Part shown: positions 17,707-26,912 of the stretch, piece by piece | How positions within the stretch are numbered: position 1 is the stretch's first letter | Layout of the letters: each line of letters starts with the position of its first letter | DNA from: an uncultured Prevotella sp. | Lineage (GTDB): Bacteria; Bacteroidota; Bacteroidia; Bacteroidales; Bacteroidaceae | NCBI GenBank assembly: GCA_905234265.1 | Contig: CAJOHJ010000006.1 | Coordinates: 62,001 to 126,000 of the forward strand | Direction: 5' to 3' | DNA: 64,000 nucleotides | The notes under the pieces: generated by a model | Database searches by the model: none | Seen by the model: only the letters and a program-made list of their open reading frames with translations | What the model was told of the DNA's origin: nothing | Translations under genes and position numbers: made by a program

Positions 17707-19197
17707 ATGGCAAACAGGTATCTCTTAGGTTTCGATGTCGGCAGCTCTTCTGTAAAGGCATCGCTGGTTAGTGTTGAAACGGGAAAGTGTGCTGCTTCGG
17801 CGTTTTTCCCTGAGAAAGAGGCTCCCATAACGGCCGTCAAGGCTGGCTGGGCCGAGCAAGACCCGCAGATGTGGTGGGAAAATGCCAAGCTGGCATTGCG
17901 CAAGATTATGTCGGCAGCCTCTGTCGGCGGCGAGGACATCGCAGCCATCGGCATTTCCTATCAGATGCACGGCCTGGTATGCGTCGGCAGGGACTTGCAG
18001 CCGCTCCGGCCGGCCATCATCTGGTGCGACTCGCGCGCCGTGCCTTACGGCGAGCGTGCCTTCAACAGCCTGGGCAGCGAGAAGTGCCTCAGCCACCTGC
18101 TGAACTCGCCGGGCAATTTCACCGCTGCCAAGCTGGCATGGGTGAAAGAGAACGAGCCGGAGATATATAATAATATATATAAGGTGATGCTGCCGGGTGA
18201 CTACCTGGCCATGCGCCTCAGCGGAGTGGTCAACACAACCGTCAGCGGCCTCAGCGAGGGAATGTTCTGGGACTTCAAGGAAAATTCCGTTGCCAGCTTC
18301 CTGCTCGACTTCTATGGCTTCGATGCGTCGCTCATTGCCGACATCGTGCCTACGTTTGCCGTGCAGAGCGTGGTCTCCGAAGCTGCCGCCGCCGAGCTTG
18401 GCTTGAAGGCCGGCACGCCTATCACATACCGTGGTGGCGACCAGCCAAACAACGCACTGTCGCTGAATGTCCTCAATCCCGGTGAGATAGCTGCCACGGC
18501 AGGCACCAGCGGCGTTGTCTACGGTGTGCTTGGCAATGTAAACTATGACCCGAAATCCCGCGTAAACACCTTTGCCCACGTCAACCATCGCGCAGACCAG
18601 ACGCGCCTTGGCGTATTGCTGTGCATCAACGGCACAGGCATTCTCAACGCCTGGACTCACAGGAACATAACCCCCGACGTCGGCTATGCCGAGATGAACG
18701 ACCTTGCCGCCACCGTACCCATCGGCAGCGAGGGTGTCTGCGTCATTCCTTTCGGCAACGGTGCCGAGCGCGTGCTTGAGAACAAGGAGATTGGCTGTTC
18801 CATCAGCGGCCTGAACTTCAACAAGCACAACAAGGCCCATCTTGTCCGCGCTGCTCAGGAAGGCATAGTCTTCTCCTTCTGCTACGGCATGGAAATCATG
18901 CAGCAGATGGGCATGGACATCAAGAACATACATGCCGGCAAGGCAAACATGTTCCTCTCTCCGCTGTTCAGGGATACGCTGGCAGGAGTCAGCGGCGCAA
19001 CCATAGAGCTTTACGACACCGACGGCTCCGTGGGAGCTGCCAAGGGCGCAGGCATCGGTGCCGGCATCTATGCTTCTGCCGACGAGGCCTTTGCAACGCT
19101 TGAGAAGCTGCAGGTCATAGCTCCCGACGAAGCCCGCCGCTCAGAATATCTTGACGCCTATGCCCGCTGGAAGGAGCGTCTGTCAGCACTTCTTTAA
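17707..19197 (+). CDS. xylB: Xylulokinase (FGGY family)
   Basis: Phosphorylates D-xylulose to feed the pentose phosphate pathway (cytoplasm). The ATG at 17707 gives 496 residues and begins MANRYLLGFDVGSSSVKASLV, the phosphate-1 motif; the upstream extension of the frame is AT-rich promoter DNA. Other motifs: YQMHGLVCV, IIWCDSRA and the TAGTSGVVYG phosphate-2 loop. No xylose isomerase gene is next to it. The following DUF2461 and flavoprotein genes start 10 bases after each stop, so the three are probably one transcript, though functionally mixed. Confidence 0.93.
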   Translation: MANRYLLGFDVGSSSVKASLVSVETGKCAASAFFPEKEAPITAVKAGWAEQDPQMWWENAKLALRKIMSAASVGGEDIAAIGISYQMHGLVCVGRDLQPLRPAIIWCDSRAVPYGERAFNSLGSEKCLSHLLNSPGNFTAAKLAWVKENEPEIYNNIYKVMLPGDYLAMRLSGVVNTTVSGLSEGMFWDFKENSVASFLLDFYGFDASLIADIVPTFAVQSVVSEAAAAELGLKAGTPITYRGGDQPNNALSLNVLNPGEIAATAGTSGVVYGVLGNVNYDPKSRVNTFAHVNHRADQTRLGVLLCINGTGILNAWTHRNITPDVGYAEMNDLAATVPIGSEGVCVIPFGNGAERVLENKEIGCSISGLNFNKHNKAHLVRAAQEGIVFSFCYGMEIMQQMGMDIKNIHAGKANMFLSPLFRDTLAGVSGATIELYDTDGSVGAAKGAGIGAGIYASADEAFATLEKLQVIAPDEARRSEYLDAYARWKERLSALL

Positions 19198-19207
19198 CTC
19201 GTAGCTC

Positions 19208-19906
19208 ATGGACTCCAAGCGCATATTGTCGTTTCTCCAGCAGGTTATGGAGAACAATAACCGTCCATGGTTCTTGAGCCACAAGGCGGAATACGATGCT
19301 GTCCGTGCCGATTTCGAACATGGTGTGCAGCAGGCCCTTGAGCGCATAACGGCTTTCGACGCCTCCATTGCCCATCTGACAGTAAAGGACTGCACCTACC
19401 GCTTCTATCGCGACACACGCTTCTCGCCCGACAAGTCTCCCTACAAGAACCATTTCGGTGCCTATATTGCCGCCCACGGCAAGAAGGCCCTTCATGGCGG
19501 ATACTACCTGCACCTTGAGCCTGGCGGCTGTATGGTGGCCTGTGGCAATTACTGGCTGCCCACCAACATTCTCACGGCATGCCGCAATGAGATGATGGCC
19601 AACACCGACCGCTGGCTGGAGTGCGTCGAGACCCCCGAGTTCCTGAAATACTACGGTGCCGCTGAAGATGCCGGCTGGGAGTCGGAGCAAGGCTTCGGCC
19701 TTGAGCGTCTGAAGACTTGCCCGGCAGGCTTTCCGCGCGACTGGCCCCACGTAAAATACCTTCGCATGAAGAACTACTGCTGCTGGCACCGCGTTCCAGA
19801 CGGCTTCTTCAGCGGCGACGGCTGGCTCGACGCCATTGAGCCTATGTTCCGTGCTGCAAAGCCGATGATGGACTTCATGAACGACGTAATCGACGATTAC
19901 GAGTAG
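19208..19906 (+). CDS. DUF2461 (TIGR02453) family protein
   Basis: 232 residues of a widespread family without an assigned biochemical role. Seen: the family core CTYRFYRDTRFSPDKSPYKNHFGAYIA (here read around residues 60-85, with paired Arg and Asp/Lys), a glycine-rich strand region GGYYLHLEPGG, and a C-terminal helix. No signal peptide or membrane segment, so cytoplasmic. It lies 10 bases after xylB and 10 before the flavoprotein gene. No function is claimed. Confidence 0.88.
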   Translation: MDSKRILSFLQQVMENNNRPWFLSHKAEYDAVRADFEHGVQQALERITAFDASIAHLTVKDCTYRFYRDTRFSPDKSPYKNHFGAYIAAHGKKALHGGYYLHLEPGGCMVACGNYWLPTNILTACRNEMMANTDRWLECVETPEFLKYYGAAEDAGWESEQGFGLERLKTCPAGFPRDWPHVKYLRMKNYCCWHRVPDGFFSGDGWLDAIEPMFRAAKPMMDFMNDVIDDYE

Positions 19907-19916
19907 CCTGTCAGCC

Positions 19917-21116
19917 ATGCGCACGGCAATCATCGGCGGCGGAGCCGCAGGCTTCTTCCTGGCTGTCAGCCTCAAGGAAATGCTGCCCTCGATGGGCGTT
20001 ACCGTCTTCGAGCGCACCGGCAAGGTGCTTTCGAAGGTCCGCATCAGCGGCGGCGGCCGTTGTAATTGCACGAATTCCTTTGATAATGTCTCCGACGTTT
20101 CACAAGTCTATCCCCGTGGGCATAGGCTTATGAAACGTCTTTTCAATGTCTTCGACTATCGCGATGCCTATCGGTGGTTCGAGGCTCACGGGGTGCCTCT
20201 TGTCACCCAGTCCGACGGCTGCGTGTTTCCTGCAGTTCAGGACTCGCAGGCCGTCATCGACAGCTTTCTCGGCCATGCTGCGCGCTTGGGAGTTGCCGTC
20301 AGCTGCAACACCAGGATAGAGAGCCTTGCCAGCCTGTCCGATTTCGATTTCGTTGCTGTAGCCACTGGCGGCTCTCCCTCCGGCAAGGGGCTGCAGTGGC
20401 TTGCCGACTGCGGCCATCAGCTGGAGCCGCCGGTGCCGTCGCTCTTCTCGTTTTCCATTGCCGACGAGCGTCTTCGGAGCCTGCAGGGCCTTGTGGCGCC
20501 TGCCGCCGATGTGTCGCTGCCAGGCACGAAGCTGCGCGCCTCCGGGCCTCTGCTGATTACCCACTGGGGACTCAGCGGCCCGGCCATACTGCGCCTTTCC
20601 AGCTATGCCGCGCGCCATCTGGCCGGTGCAGGATATGCGAGTCCGATATGCATCAGCTGGACCGGCCGTGCGGAAGATGAAGTCAGGGAGTCGCTGGTCA
20701 GCCTTGCCGCGGCCAATGGCGGAAAAATGCTGTCGACGGTCAGTCCCCTGGGACTGTCGTCGCGCCTTTGGGAATATCTTCTGGAGAAGTCCGTTGGCAG
20801 TCGCATGCAGCTGCGATGGTCGGACGTGGGGAAGAAAGACTTCAACCGCATTGTCAATGCCGTTGCCGCCGACGTCTGTCAGATTGTCGGCCGTGCGCCG
20901 TTCAAGGACGAGTTCGTCACCTGCGGTGGTGTTTCGCTGAAGTCGGTCAATTTGGCTACGCTCGAAAGCCGCAGCGTGCCAAACCTGTTCTTTGCCGGCG
21001 AGGTGCTTGATGTTGACGGCGTTACCGGCGGCTTCAACTTCCAGGCAGCCTGGACCACGGCCTACACCGTTGCACAGAGCATTTCCCAGAAGGCTGCTGC
21101 GCTCTCCGCGGTGTAA
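19917..21116 (+). CDS. HI0933/BaiN-family FAD-dependent oxidoreductase
   Basis: 399-residue flavoprotein. The N-terminal dinucleotide-binding motif is IIGGGAAGFFLA, followed by the family signature KVRISGGGRCNCTN near 44-57. The C-terminal FAD motif is NLFFAGEVLDVDGVTGGFNFQAA, read here around 352-375. The family includes YhiN and BaiN; substrates are mostly unknown. Cytoplasmic. It is the last gene of the xylB unit and converges on the methyltransferase gene, with 18 bases between. Confidence 0.9.
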   Translation: MRTAIIGGGAAGFFLAVSLKEMLPSMGVTVFERTGKVLSKVRISGGGRCNCTNSFDNVSDVSQVYPRGHRLMKRLFNVFDYRDAYRWFEAHGVPLVTQSDGCVFPAVQDSQAVIDSFLGHAARLGVAVSCNTRIESLASLSDFDFVAVATGGSPSGKGLQWLADCGHQLEPPVPSLFSFSIADERLRSLQGLVAPAADVSLPGTKLRASGPLLITHWGLSGPAILRLSSYAARHLAGAGYASPICISWTGRAEDEVRESLVSLAAANGGKMLSTVSPLGLSSRLWEYLLEKSVGSRMQLRWSDVGKKDFNRIVNAVAADVCQIVGRAPFKDEFVTCGGVSLKSVNLATLESRSVPNLFFAGEVLDVDGVTGGFNFQAAWTTAYTVAQSISQKAAALSAV

Positions 21117-21118
21117 AT

Positions 21119-21132
21119 GGCCGTCGTCGGCC
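21119..21132. terminator. Small GC hairpin between convergent genes
   Basis: GGCCG-TCGT-CGGCC is a perfect 5-bp stem with a 4-base loop in the 18-base gap. No T run on either side, so its role as a terminator is uncertain. Confidence 0.3.
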
Positions 21133-21134
21133 GT

Positions 21135-21773
21135 TCACTTCTTCCTGATAACCGTCAGTCCGTCGCGCAGCGGAATGATGACACGATCCACACGCTCGTC
21201 GCCAGCCACGTGGTCGTTGAAGCTGCGGATGCCGATGGTCTGTTGGTCGCGGTCGTAGGCGGCGTCAGTCACGTGTCCGTCCCACAGAGTGTTGTCTGCA
21301 ATGATGAAGCCTCCCTGCCGCAGCACTCCAAGGGCCATTTCGTAGGTTTCTATGTATGTGCGCTTGTCGCCGTCGATGAACGCCATGTCGAATGTCACTC
21401 CCAGTCGTGGAGCTTCCGTGATGGCGTTGCCGATGATGAACTTCACCCTGTCGGCCACCGGCGACTGCTCAATCCACGGCCGCGTGAAGTCCTCCAGCTC
21501 GTCGTTGATTTCGAATGTGTAGACGGTGCCTCCGTCCTTCAGTCCCTCGGCCATGCACATTGCCGAGTAGCCGCTGAAGGTGCCTACCTCCAGAATGTTC
21601 CTGGGTTCAATCATCTGCACAAGCATCTTCAGCAGTCGGCCTTGCAGGTGTCCCGATGCCATGCGCCCGTGCAGCAGATGTATGTTGGTGGCGCGCCACA
21701 GGCGGTAGAGATATTCCGGCTCAGCGTCCGAATGTGCCAGCACGTAGTCCTCAAGCAGCTTGTCTGTAGGCAT
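21135..21773 (-). CDS. Class I O-methyltransferase (catechol/caffeoyl-CoA type)
   Basis: 212-residue SAM-dependent methyltransferase. The SAM-binding motif I is ILEVGTFSGYSA near 62-73. The metal/substrate motif is MAFIDGDKRTY, and the later strand is GGFIIADNTLWDG, all as in the cation-dependent OMT family. Substrate unknown. It follows aroQ by 12 bases on the same strand and probably shares its promoter. No link to aromatic synthesis beyond this position can be shown. Confidence 0.9.
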   Translation of the reverse strand: MPTDKLLEDYVLAHSDAEPEYLYRLWRATNIHLLHGRMASGHLQGRLLKMLVQMIEPRNILEVGTFSGYSAMCMAEGLKDGGTVYTFEINDELEDFTRPWIEQSPVADRVKFIIGNAITEAPRLGVTFDMAFIDGDKRTYIETYEMALGVLRQGGFIIADNTLWDGHVTDAAYDRDQQTIGIRSFNDHVAGDERVDRVIIPLRDGLTVIRKK

Positions 21774-21785
21774 GTCGGTTGCGGC

Positions 21786-22211
21786 TTACTGTTGGCTGTT
21801 TATCAGGAAGTCTGCCGCCAGCCGGTATGAGTCCAGGCCGAAGCCGCAGATTACTCCGCGGCAGGCAGCGCTGATCATGCTCTTGTGGCGGAACTCCTCG
21901 CGCTGGTGTACGTTGCTGATGTGTACCTCGATGACGGGTGCCTTCAGCGAGCGTATGCAGTCGGCCAGCGCAATGCTGGTGTGCGTGTAGGCACCGGCGT
22001 TCAGCACTATTCCGTCGCAGCAGAAGCCAACCTGCTGCATCTTGTCAATCAGCTCGCCCTCGATGTTGCTCTGGTAGTATTCTATCTCGTGGCCGGGAAA
22101 CATGGCCTGCAGCTTCGGCAGGTATGCTTCGAACGACGACGACCCGTAGATGCCCGGCTCGCGTACGCCGAGAAGGTTCAGGTTCGGTCCGTTGATAATC
22201 TGGATTTTCAT
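21786..22211 (-). CDS. aroQ: 3-dehydroquinate dehydratase, type II
   Basis: Third step of the shikimate pathway (cytoplasm, dodecamer). The ATG at 22211 gives 141 residues starting MKIQIINGPNLNLLG, the family's normal N-terminus, which rejects the longer frame. Catalytic residues are visible: Arg/Tyr region GVREPGIYG, QSNIEGELID, NAGAYTHTSIALADCI, and IEVHISNVHQREEFRHKS. First gene of a two-gene unit with the O-methyltransferase, and it is divergent from der with both promoters identified. Confidence 0.97.
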   Translation of the reverse strand: MKIQIINGPNLNLLGVREPGIYGSSSFEAYLPKLQAMFPGHEIEYYQSNIEGELIDKMQQVGFCCDGIVLNAGAYTHTSIALADCIRSLKAPVIEVHISNVHQREEFRHKSMISAACRGVICGFGLDSYRLAADFLINSQQ

Positions 22212-22235
22212 GTTCTTTTGTGTTGTTAGCGTCTG

Positions 22236-22265
22236 CAAATGTAGTTTTTTTCTTCGAGACGGCAA
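22236..22265 (-). promoter_or_regulatory. Promoter of aroQ
   Basis: Minus strand: -33 TTG at 22263-22265, 19 bases, -7 TACATTTG at 22236-22243. The ATG follows about 25 bases on. Confidence 0.75.
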
Positions 22266-22337
22266 TCATGCAGGATGGATTTTTTCTCTCTTCAAGAAAA
22301 AAAGGTGCTTTCTCTGGTCAAAAAAAGAATAAAATTC

Positions 22338-22368
22338 TTTGTTTTGCGCTCACTTAATCGTACCTTTG
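22338..22368 (+). promoter_or_regulatory. Promoter of der
   Basis: Near-consensus: TTTG (22338-22341), 19 bases, TACCTTTG (22361-22368), with the ATG 21 bases on. Confidence 0.85.
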
Positions 22369-22388
22369 CAGCCATAAATCAGACAGTT

Positions 22389-23702
22389 ATGGGAAATTTA
22401 GTAGCCATAGTAGGCCGTCCGAACGTAGGCAAATCGACCTTGTTCAACAGGCTTACCAAATCACGCCGCGCCATAGTCAGCGACGAGGCTGGCACGACGC
22501 GCGATCGCCAGTACGGCAAGTGCGAATGGAACGGCCGCGAGTTCAGTGTTGTTGACACTGGCGGATGGGTTGTCAACAGCGACGACATCTTCGAAGAGGA
22601 AATCCGCAAGCAGGTGCTTGTGGCCACCGAGGAGGCCGACATGGTGTTGTTCCTTGTAGACATCAAGAACGGCGTCACCGACCTGGACATGGATGTTGCC
22701 CAGATCTTGCGCACCTCGAAGCTGCCGGTGGTGCTGGTGGCCAACAAGGCCGACGACGGCAAGGACCTCTACGGGCAGTATGAGTTCTACAAGCTTGGCC
22801 TCGGCGACCCCTTCTGCGTCAGCGCGGCAACGGGCAGCGGCACCGGCGACCTGCTGGACTATGTGCTGGAAAAGCTTCCTGCACCGACTGTTGACGACAC
22901 CGTCGACGGCACGCCGCGCTTTGCCGTCGTGGGCAGGCCCAACGCAGGCAAGTCGAGCATCATCAATGCCTTCATCGGCGAGGAGCGCAACATCGTCACC
23001 GACATTGCAGGCACGACACGCGACAGCATATACACCAAGTACGACAAGTTCGGCTTCGACTTCTATCTTGTCGACACTGCCGGCATCCGCCGTAAGAACA
23101 AGGTCACCGAAGACCTGGAGTTCTACAGTGTCATGCGCTCGATACGCGCCATAGAGAACAGCGACGTGTGCATCCTGATGATTGACGCCACACGCGGCAT
23201 CGAGGCTCAGGATATGAACATCTTCCAGCTCATACAGAAGAACAACAAGTCGCTGGTGGTGGTCGTCAACAAGTGGGACTTAGTTGAGGACAAGTCGCAG
23301 ATAGCCGTGAAAACCTTCGAGAGTGCTATCCGCGAGCGCATGGCTCCTTTCGTCGACTTCCCCATCATTTTTGCGTCGGCAGTCACCAAGCAGCGCATCT
23401 TCAAGGTGCTGGAAACCGCCAAGGACGTCTTCCTGCACCGCAAGCAGAAGATAGGCACGTCGAAGCTTAACGAAGTCATGCTGCCCATCATCGAGCAGAC
23501 GCCGCCGCCAAGCATTAAGGGGAAGTATATAAAGATAAAATATGTGTCGCAGGTGCCGGACACGCAGATTCCTACATTCGTCTTCTACGCAAACCTGCCG
23601 CAGTACGTGAAGGAGTCTTACCGCCGCTTCCTTGAGAACAAGCTTCGCGAGAACTGGACGCTCACCGGCACGCCCATCAACGTGTTCATCCGCCAGAAGT
23701 AG
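22389..23702 (+). CDS. der: Ribosome biogenesis GTPase Der (EngA)
   Basis: Tandem GTPase needed for 50S assembly. The ATG at 22389 gives 437 residues; upstream bases of the same frame are the promoter. Domain 1 has GRPNVGKST (8-16) and NKAD; domain 2 has GRPNAGKSS and NKWD. A C-terminal KH-like domain ends in [11 protein letters not shown]. Both G-domains look complete. It is monocistronic as far as seen, and converges on a lipoprotein gene 9 bases away with no clear terminator in between. Confidence 0.98.
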   Translation: MGNLVAIVGRPNVGKSTLFNRLTKSRRAIVSDEAGTTRDRQYGKCEWNGREFSVVDTGGWVVNSDDIFEEEIRKQVLVATEEADMVLFLVDIKNGVTDLDMDVAQILRTSKLPVVLVANKADDGKDLYGQYEFYKLGLGDPFCVSAATGSGTGDLLDYVLEKLPAPTVDDTVDGTPRFAVVGRPNAGKSSIINAFIGEERNIVTDIAGTTRDSIYTKYDKFGFDFYLVDTAGIRRKNKVTEDLEFYSVMRSIRAIENSDVCILMIDATRGIEAQDMNIFQLIQKNNKSLVVVVNKWDLVEDKSQIAVKTFESAIRERMAPFVDFPIIFASAVTKQRIFKVLETAKDVFLHRKQKIGTSKLNEVMLPIIEQTPPPSIKGKYIKIKYVSQVPDTQIPTFVFYANLPQYVKESYRRFLENKLRENWTLTGTPINVFIRQK

Positions 23703-23711
23703 CCGGCCGTC

Positions 23712-24113
23712 TTAGTTCTTCATCTTCCAGCCGCCGCTGCGCTCCACCATCGGCACGACAATTTCCTCAGCCGTGGAGTCGGCGTAGCCGAGCAGCACAA
23801 AGGTATAGACAATGCCCAGGGTGCTGTCACGCCGAGGCTCATTATCAGACAGCGTCACCGTGGTTAGTCCGCGGTGGCGTTTTTCTATGTCCCTGAGAAA
23901 CATTTCCGTGGCATCCTTCAGCTGCCGCTGATAGTCGGCAGGCAGCGAGTCGTAGCCGTCGCGGCCTTGCAGGAAGCCGTCGACGTCCCTCTCGCCGTCA
24001 GTCAGCAGAGTGTAGTAGTCCCTGGCCTCTTCGGCGGCCTTCTGCTCGCCGGTCATGCCGGAGCAGGCGGCGAGAAGTGCCATTGCTATGATGAGTAAGT
24101 GCTTGCAGTTCAT
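23712..24113 (-). CDS. Small predicted lipoprotein of unknown function
   Basis: 133 residues. The lipobox LLAAC at 13-17 follows a short hydrophobic stretch, so it is probably lipid-anchored. The mature part resembles NTF2-like/DUF4878 proteins in size and layout (an initial helix, then strands ending in ERSGGWKMKN), but I cannot confirm the family. It follows mlaF by 24 bases on the same strand and might be the last gene of the lptB-mlaEF unit. Confidence 0.75.
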   Translation of the reverse strand: MNCKHLLIIAMALLAACSGMTGEQKAAEEARDYYTLLTDGERDVDGFLQGRDGYDSLPADYQRQLKDATEMFLRDIEKRHRGLTTVTLSDNEPRRDSTLGIVYTFVLLGYADSTAEEIVVPMVERSGGWKMKN

Positions 24114-24137
24114 AGTTCACAGCTTTCGGCAGACGGT

Positions 24138-24902
24138 TCACTCTTCGCTGATGATAGCCTGCCGCATTTCCTTCAGCAGGTCGCTGGCGAAGATGAAGTC
24201 GGTGAGCTTCTTGTTCGTGGAGTGCATGATGTCTGCGCTGACGCCCTGCCATTCCTTGTGGCCTTCGTAGATGAAGATGATGTTCTCGCCGATGCCCATC
24301 ACGGAGTTCATGTCGTGGGTGTTTATGATGGTAGTCATCTGAAACTCCCTCGTGATGCTGTGCAGCAGTTCGTCGATGACGAGGCTGGTCTTCGGGTCCA
24401 GTCCGCTGTTTGGCTCGTCGCAGAACAGGTATTTGGGGTTTAGCGCAATGGCGCGTGCAATGGCTACTCGCTTCTGCATGCCGCCGCTGATTTCGCCGGG
24501 GAATTTATTCTCAGCCCCCACCAGGTTTACGCGGTCAAGGCAGTCCATGGCGCGCTGCTGGCGCTCGCGGAGCGTCATCGAGCTGAACATGTCAAGCGGA
24601 AACATGACGTTCTCAAGCACCGACAGAGAGTCGAAGAGGGCTGCCGACTGGAAAATCATACCCATCTCACGGCGCATGTGTACTTTCTCAGATTTCGACA
24701 TCTGCACGAAGTCGCGTCCGTCGTAGAGTATCTGGCCGCTGGTGGGTTCCAGCAAGCCTACGAGGTTCTTCATCAGCACGGTCTTGCCGCTGCCGCTCTG
24801 TCCGATGATGAGGTTTGTCTTGCCGTCCTCGAACACCGTTGAGATGTCCTTCAGCACGTCCTTGTCCTCAAACGACTTAAAGAGATTTTTTACTTCAATC
24901 AT
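24138..24902 (-). CDS. mlaF: Mla-type ABC transporter ATP-binding protein
   Basis: 254 residues from the ATG at 24902; the longer open frame runs back through the permease gene and is rejected. Walker A GQSGSGKT near 35-42, signature SGGMQKRVAIARAI, Walker B YLFCDEPNSGLDP, and an H-loop in INTHDM. The GMQKR signature and the overlapped MlaE partner point to lipid transport between membranes. The start overlaps the permease stop in an ATGA arrangement. The third component, an MCE-domain protein (MlaD), is not in the window. Confidence 0.92.
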   Translation of the reverse strand: MIEVKNLFKSFEDKDVLKDISTVFEDGKTNLIIGQSGSGKTVLMKNLVGLLEPTSGQILYDGRDFVQMSKSEKVHMRREMGMIFQSAALFDSLSVLENVMFPLDMFSSMTLRERQQRAMDCLDRVNLVGAENKFPGEISGGMQKRVAIARAIALNPKYLFCDEPNSGLDPKTSLVIDELLHSITREFQMTTIINTHDMNSVMGIGENIIFIYEGHKEWQGVSADIMHSTNKKLTDFIFASDLLKEMRQAIISEE

Positions 24903-25651
24903 GAAAGCAACTGAGTTAGGAAGACATCGCTGCAAAGTATCAGCACGCTGGAGGTGACTACGGCATCGGTGGATGCCTTGCCAACATTTACGGAGCCGCC
25001 TTCCACAGTGTATCCGAAATACGACGGTACGGCGGAGATGATGAATGCAAAGAAGAGGCTCTTGATGATAGACATCCACACGAACCACGGCACGAAGGCA
25101 TGCTGTATGCCCAGCGTGAGGTCGTCAGGCACGATGATGTGTCCGATGTATGCCGTGCCATAGGCGCCCACGATGCCCATCGCCGAGGAGAATATCACCA
25201 GCAGCGGCATTATGGTTATCATGCCGAGAATCTTCGGAAGTATCAGGTAGCATGCAGAGTTGACGCCCATAATCTCCAGCGCGTCTATCTGCTGTGTGAC
25301 GCGCATGGTGCCTATCTCAGAGGCTATGTTCGAGCCAACCTTTCCGGCGAGTATGAGACACATGATGCTCGACGAGAACTCCAGCAGCATTATTTCGCGA
25401 GTCGTGTAGCCCGACACCCATCGCGGCATCCACGGCGACTGTATGTTAAGCTTCATCTGTATGCAGATGACGGCTCCGATGAAGAACGATATCAGCAGCA
25501 CGATGCCTACGCTGTTGACGCCCAGCTGTGCCATTTCCTTGACGTATTGCTTCCAGAACATGCGGAAGCGCTCAGGCACGGCGAACGTGCGCCCCATGAG
25601 CATCAGGAAGCGTCCGAATGTCGTCAGCCAGTTGTGTAATAGCTTAATCAT
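24899..25651 (-). CDS. mlaE: Mla-type ABC transporter permease
   Basis: 250-residue inner-membrane permease with about five to six membrane spans and the MlaE family stretch [27 protein letters not shown] in its central loop (near 107-133). It pairs with MlaF for phospholipid movement. It overlaps lptB by 8 bases upstream and mlaF by 4 bases downstream, so the three are translationally coupled. Confidence 0.95.
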   Translation of the reverse strand: MIKLLHNWLTTFGRFLMLMGRTFAVPERFRMFWKQYVKEMAQLGVNSVGIVLLISFFIGAVICIQMKLNIQSPWMPRWVSGYTTREIMLLEFSSSIMCLILAGKVGSNIASEIGTMRVTQQIDALEIMGVNSACYLILPKILGMITIMPLLVIFSSAMGIVGAYGTAYIGHIIVPDDLTLGIQHAFVPWFVWMSIIKSLFFAFIISAVPSYFGYTVEGGSVNVGKASTDAVVTSSVLILCSDVFLTQLLS

Positions 25652-26474
25652 TTTGCATTTCTTCGATTTCTTTCTGTCGTTTGGCTTCTGCCAGCTGCTC
25701 GAAGTTCTTCTTCTGCAGCACGAAGTTGGTGCCTAAGTATTTTTCCTTGACGATGGGGTTGACGGCCAGCTCGTCGGGAGTGCCTTTGAAGAGTATGCGG
25801 CCTTCGAAGAGCAGGTAGGCACGGTCGGTGATGTTAAGCGTCTCGTGGACGTTGTGGTCGGTGATGAGGATGCCGATGTTCCTGTATTTCAGCTGCCAGA
25901 CAATCTGCTGAATGTCCTCGACGGCTATGGGGTCGACGCCGGCAAACGGCTCGTCGAGCATGATGAACTTCGGCTCTATGGCCAGGCAGCGTGCAATCTC
26001 CGTCCTGCGGCGCTCACCGCCGGAAAGGCGGTCGCCGAGGTTTTTGCGCACCTTCTGCAGGCGGAATTCCTTGATGAGGCTCTCCAGCTTCTCCATCTGA
26101 TAGTCGCGCGGCTTGCCAGTCATCTGCAGAACGCTGAGTATGTTGTCCTCGACAGACATCTTGCGGAATACCGAGGCTTCCTGTGCCAGGTAGCCGATAC
26201 CTGCACGCGCGCGTTTATATACAGGATAGTCGGTGACTTCCTCGTCGCCCAGGTAGATGTGTCCGCCGTTGGGGACCACCAGTCCTGTAGTCATGTAGAA
26301 CGATGTCGTCTTGCCGGCTCCGTTAGGGCCTAACAGGCCGACAATCTCGCCCTGCTTGACGTCGAACGACACGCCGTTGACCACCGTGCGGTTGCCGTAG
26401 ACCTTCACCAGTTCTTCCGTGCGCAGTACCAGCCGCTCCGGCTCAGCCGCTGGCTGTGAAATATTTTCTTCCAT
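25644..26474 (-). CDS. lptB: LPS export ABC transporter ATP-binding protein
   Basis: ATPase of the Lpt bridge that drives LPS out of the inner membrane. The ATG at 26474 gives 276 residues, with a 20-residue N-terminal tail before the ABC domain. Walker [10 protein letters not shown], signature [16 protein letters not shown], Walker [19 protein letters not shown]: the last is typical of LptB. The C-terminus has an extra charged tail ([14 protein letters not shown]). The promoter is 9 bases upstream of the ATG, so the mRNA is almost leaderless. Confidence 0.95.
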   Translation of the reverse strand: MEENISQPAAEPERLVLRTEELVKVYGNRTVVNGVSFDVKQGEIVGLLGPNGAGKTTSFYMTTGLVVPNGGHIYLGDEEVTDYPVYKRARAGIGYLAQEASVFRKMSVEDNILSVLQMTGKPRDYQMEKLESLIKEFRLQKVRKNLGDRLSGGERRRTEIARCLAIEPKFIMLDEPFAGVDPIAVEDIQQIVWQLKYRNIGILITDHNVHETLNITDRAYLLFEGRILFKGTPDELAVNPIVKEKYLGTNFVLQKKNFEQLAEAKRQKEIEEMQND

Positions 26475-26482
26475 ATTGGCGG

Positions 26483-26514
26483 CAAAATTACTAAACGGCG
26501 AGAGAAATGCCAAA
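26483..26514 (-). promoter_or_regulatory. Promoter of the lptB-mlaE-mlaF unit
   Basis: Minus strand: TTTG at 26511-26514, 20 bases, then TAATTTTG at 26483-26490. Confidence 0.8.
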
Positions 26515-26622
26515 TTTATTTTCTTTTTTTCATGTCGTCTGTAACGTTTTATGTCCTTCTTTAAAATTTCTTTGCAACCGCTGTCGGTCCGCCGCGGGCA
26601 GGGGCTCAGCACCGTTGCGGCA

Positions 26623-26663
26623 CAAGAAAAGAGGACATGCCGCTCTTTTGGGGCATGTCCTCT
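26623..26663 (-). terminator. Intrinsic terminator of the 43-residue peptide gene
   Basis: A 12-bp perfect stem (AGAGGACATGCC 26630-26641, partner 26652-26663) with a 10-base loop. On the minus strand it is followed by TTTTCTT, a good intrinsic terminator 45 bases after the peptide stop. Confidence 0.85.
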
Positions 26664-26707
26664 CGCTATTTGTCGGTCTGCATGTATGCTGCAGAAGCCA
26701 GGCGTGC

Positions 26708-26839
26708 TTATTTGAAGAAGCTCTCCAGCAGTTCGTCGCTTATTACCGGTGCGTCGGTGTAGTAGCCGTTGCCGTCAGTGTCGGCATCGACGTTCTCTAT
26801 TCCGATAGAGCCAGTCAAAATGTTCTGTCTTTTTCTCAT
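26708..26839 (-). CDS. Very small acidic peptide gene (43 aa), unknown function
   Basis: Not a recognised family. The peptide is [14 protein letters not shown] basic at its N-terminus, then acidic (net negative from residue 15), ending LLESFFK. It has no hydrophobic span or lipobox. It is supported as a real gene by its own promoter (26881-26912), a short leader, and a strong terminator downstream, forming a complete minimal transcription unit. The DTD...DAP pattern (20-22 and 29-31) also occurs in the 48-residue peptide at 56199. It could be a peptide precursor with a basic leader and acidic core; that is inference. Confidence 0.7.
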   Translation of the reverse strand: MRKRQNILTGSIGIENVDADTDGNGYYTDAPVISDELLESFFK

Positions 26840-26880
26840 AGAATTGATGTTTATTAGAAATGTTGTTTTGTTTACTGCGA

Positions 26881-26912
26881 CAAAGTTAGCATGTTTTTGC
26901 CGGAAATGCAAG
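26881..26912 (-). promoter_or_regulatory. Promoter of the 43-residue peptide gene
   Basis: Minus strand: CTTG at 26909-26912, 20 bases, then -7 TAACTTTG at 26881-26888. The ATG lies about 42 bases downstream. Confidence 0.7.
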
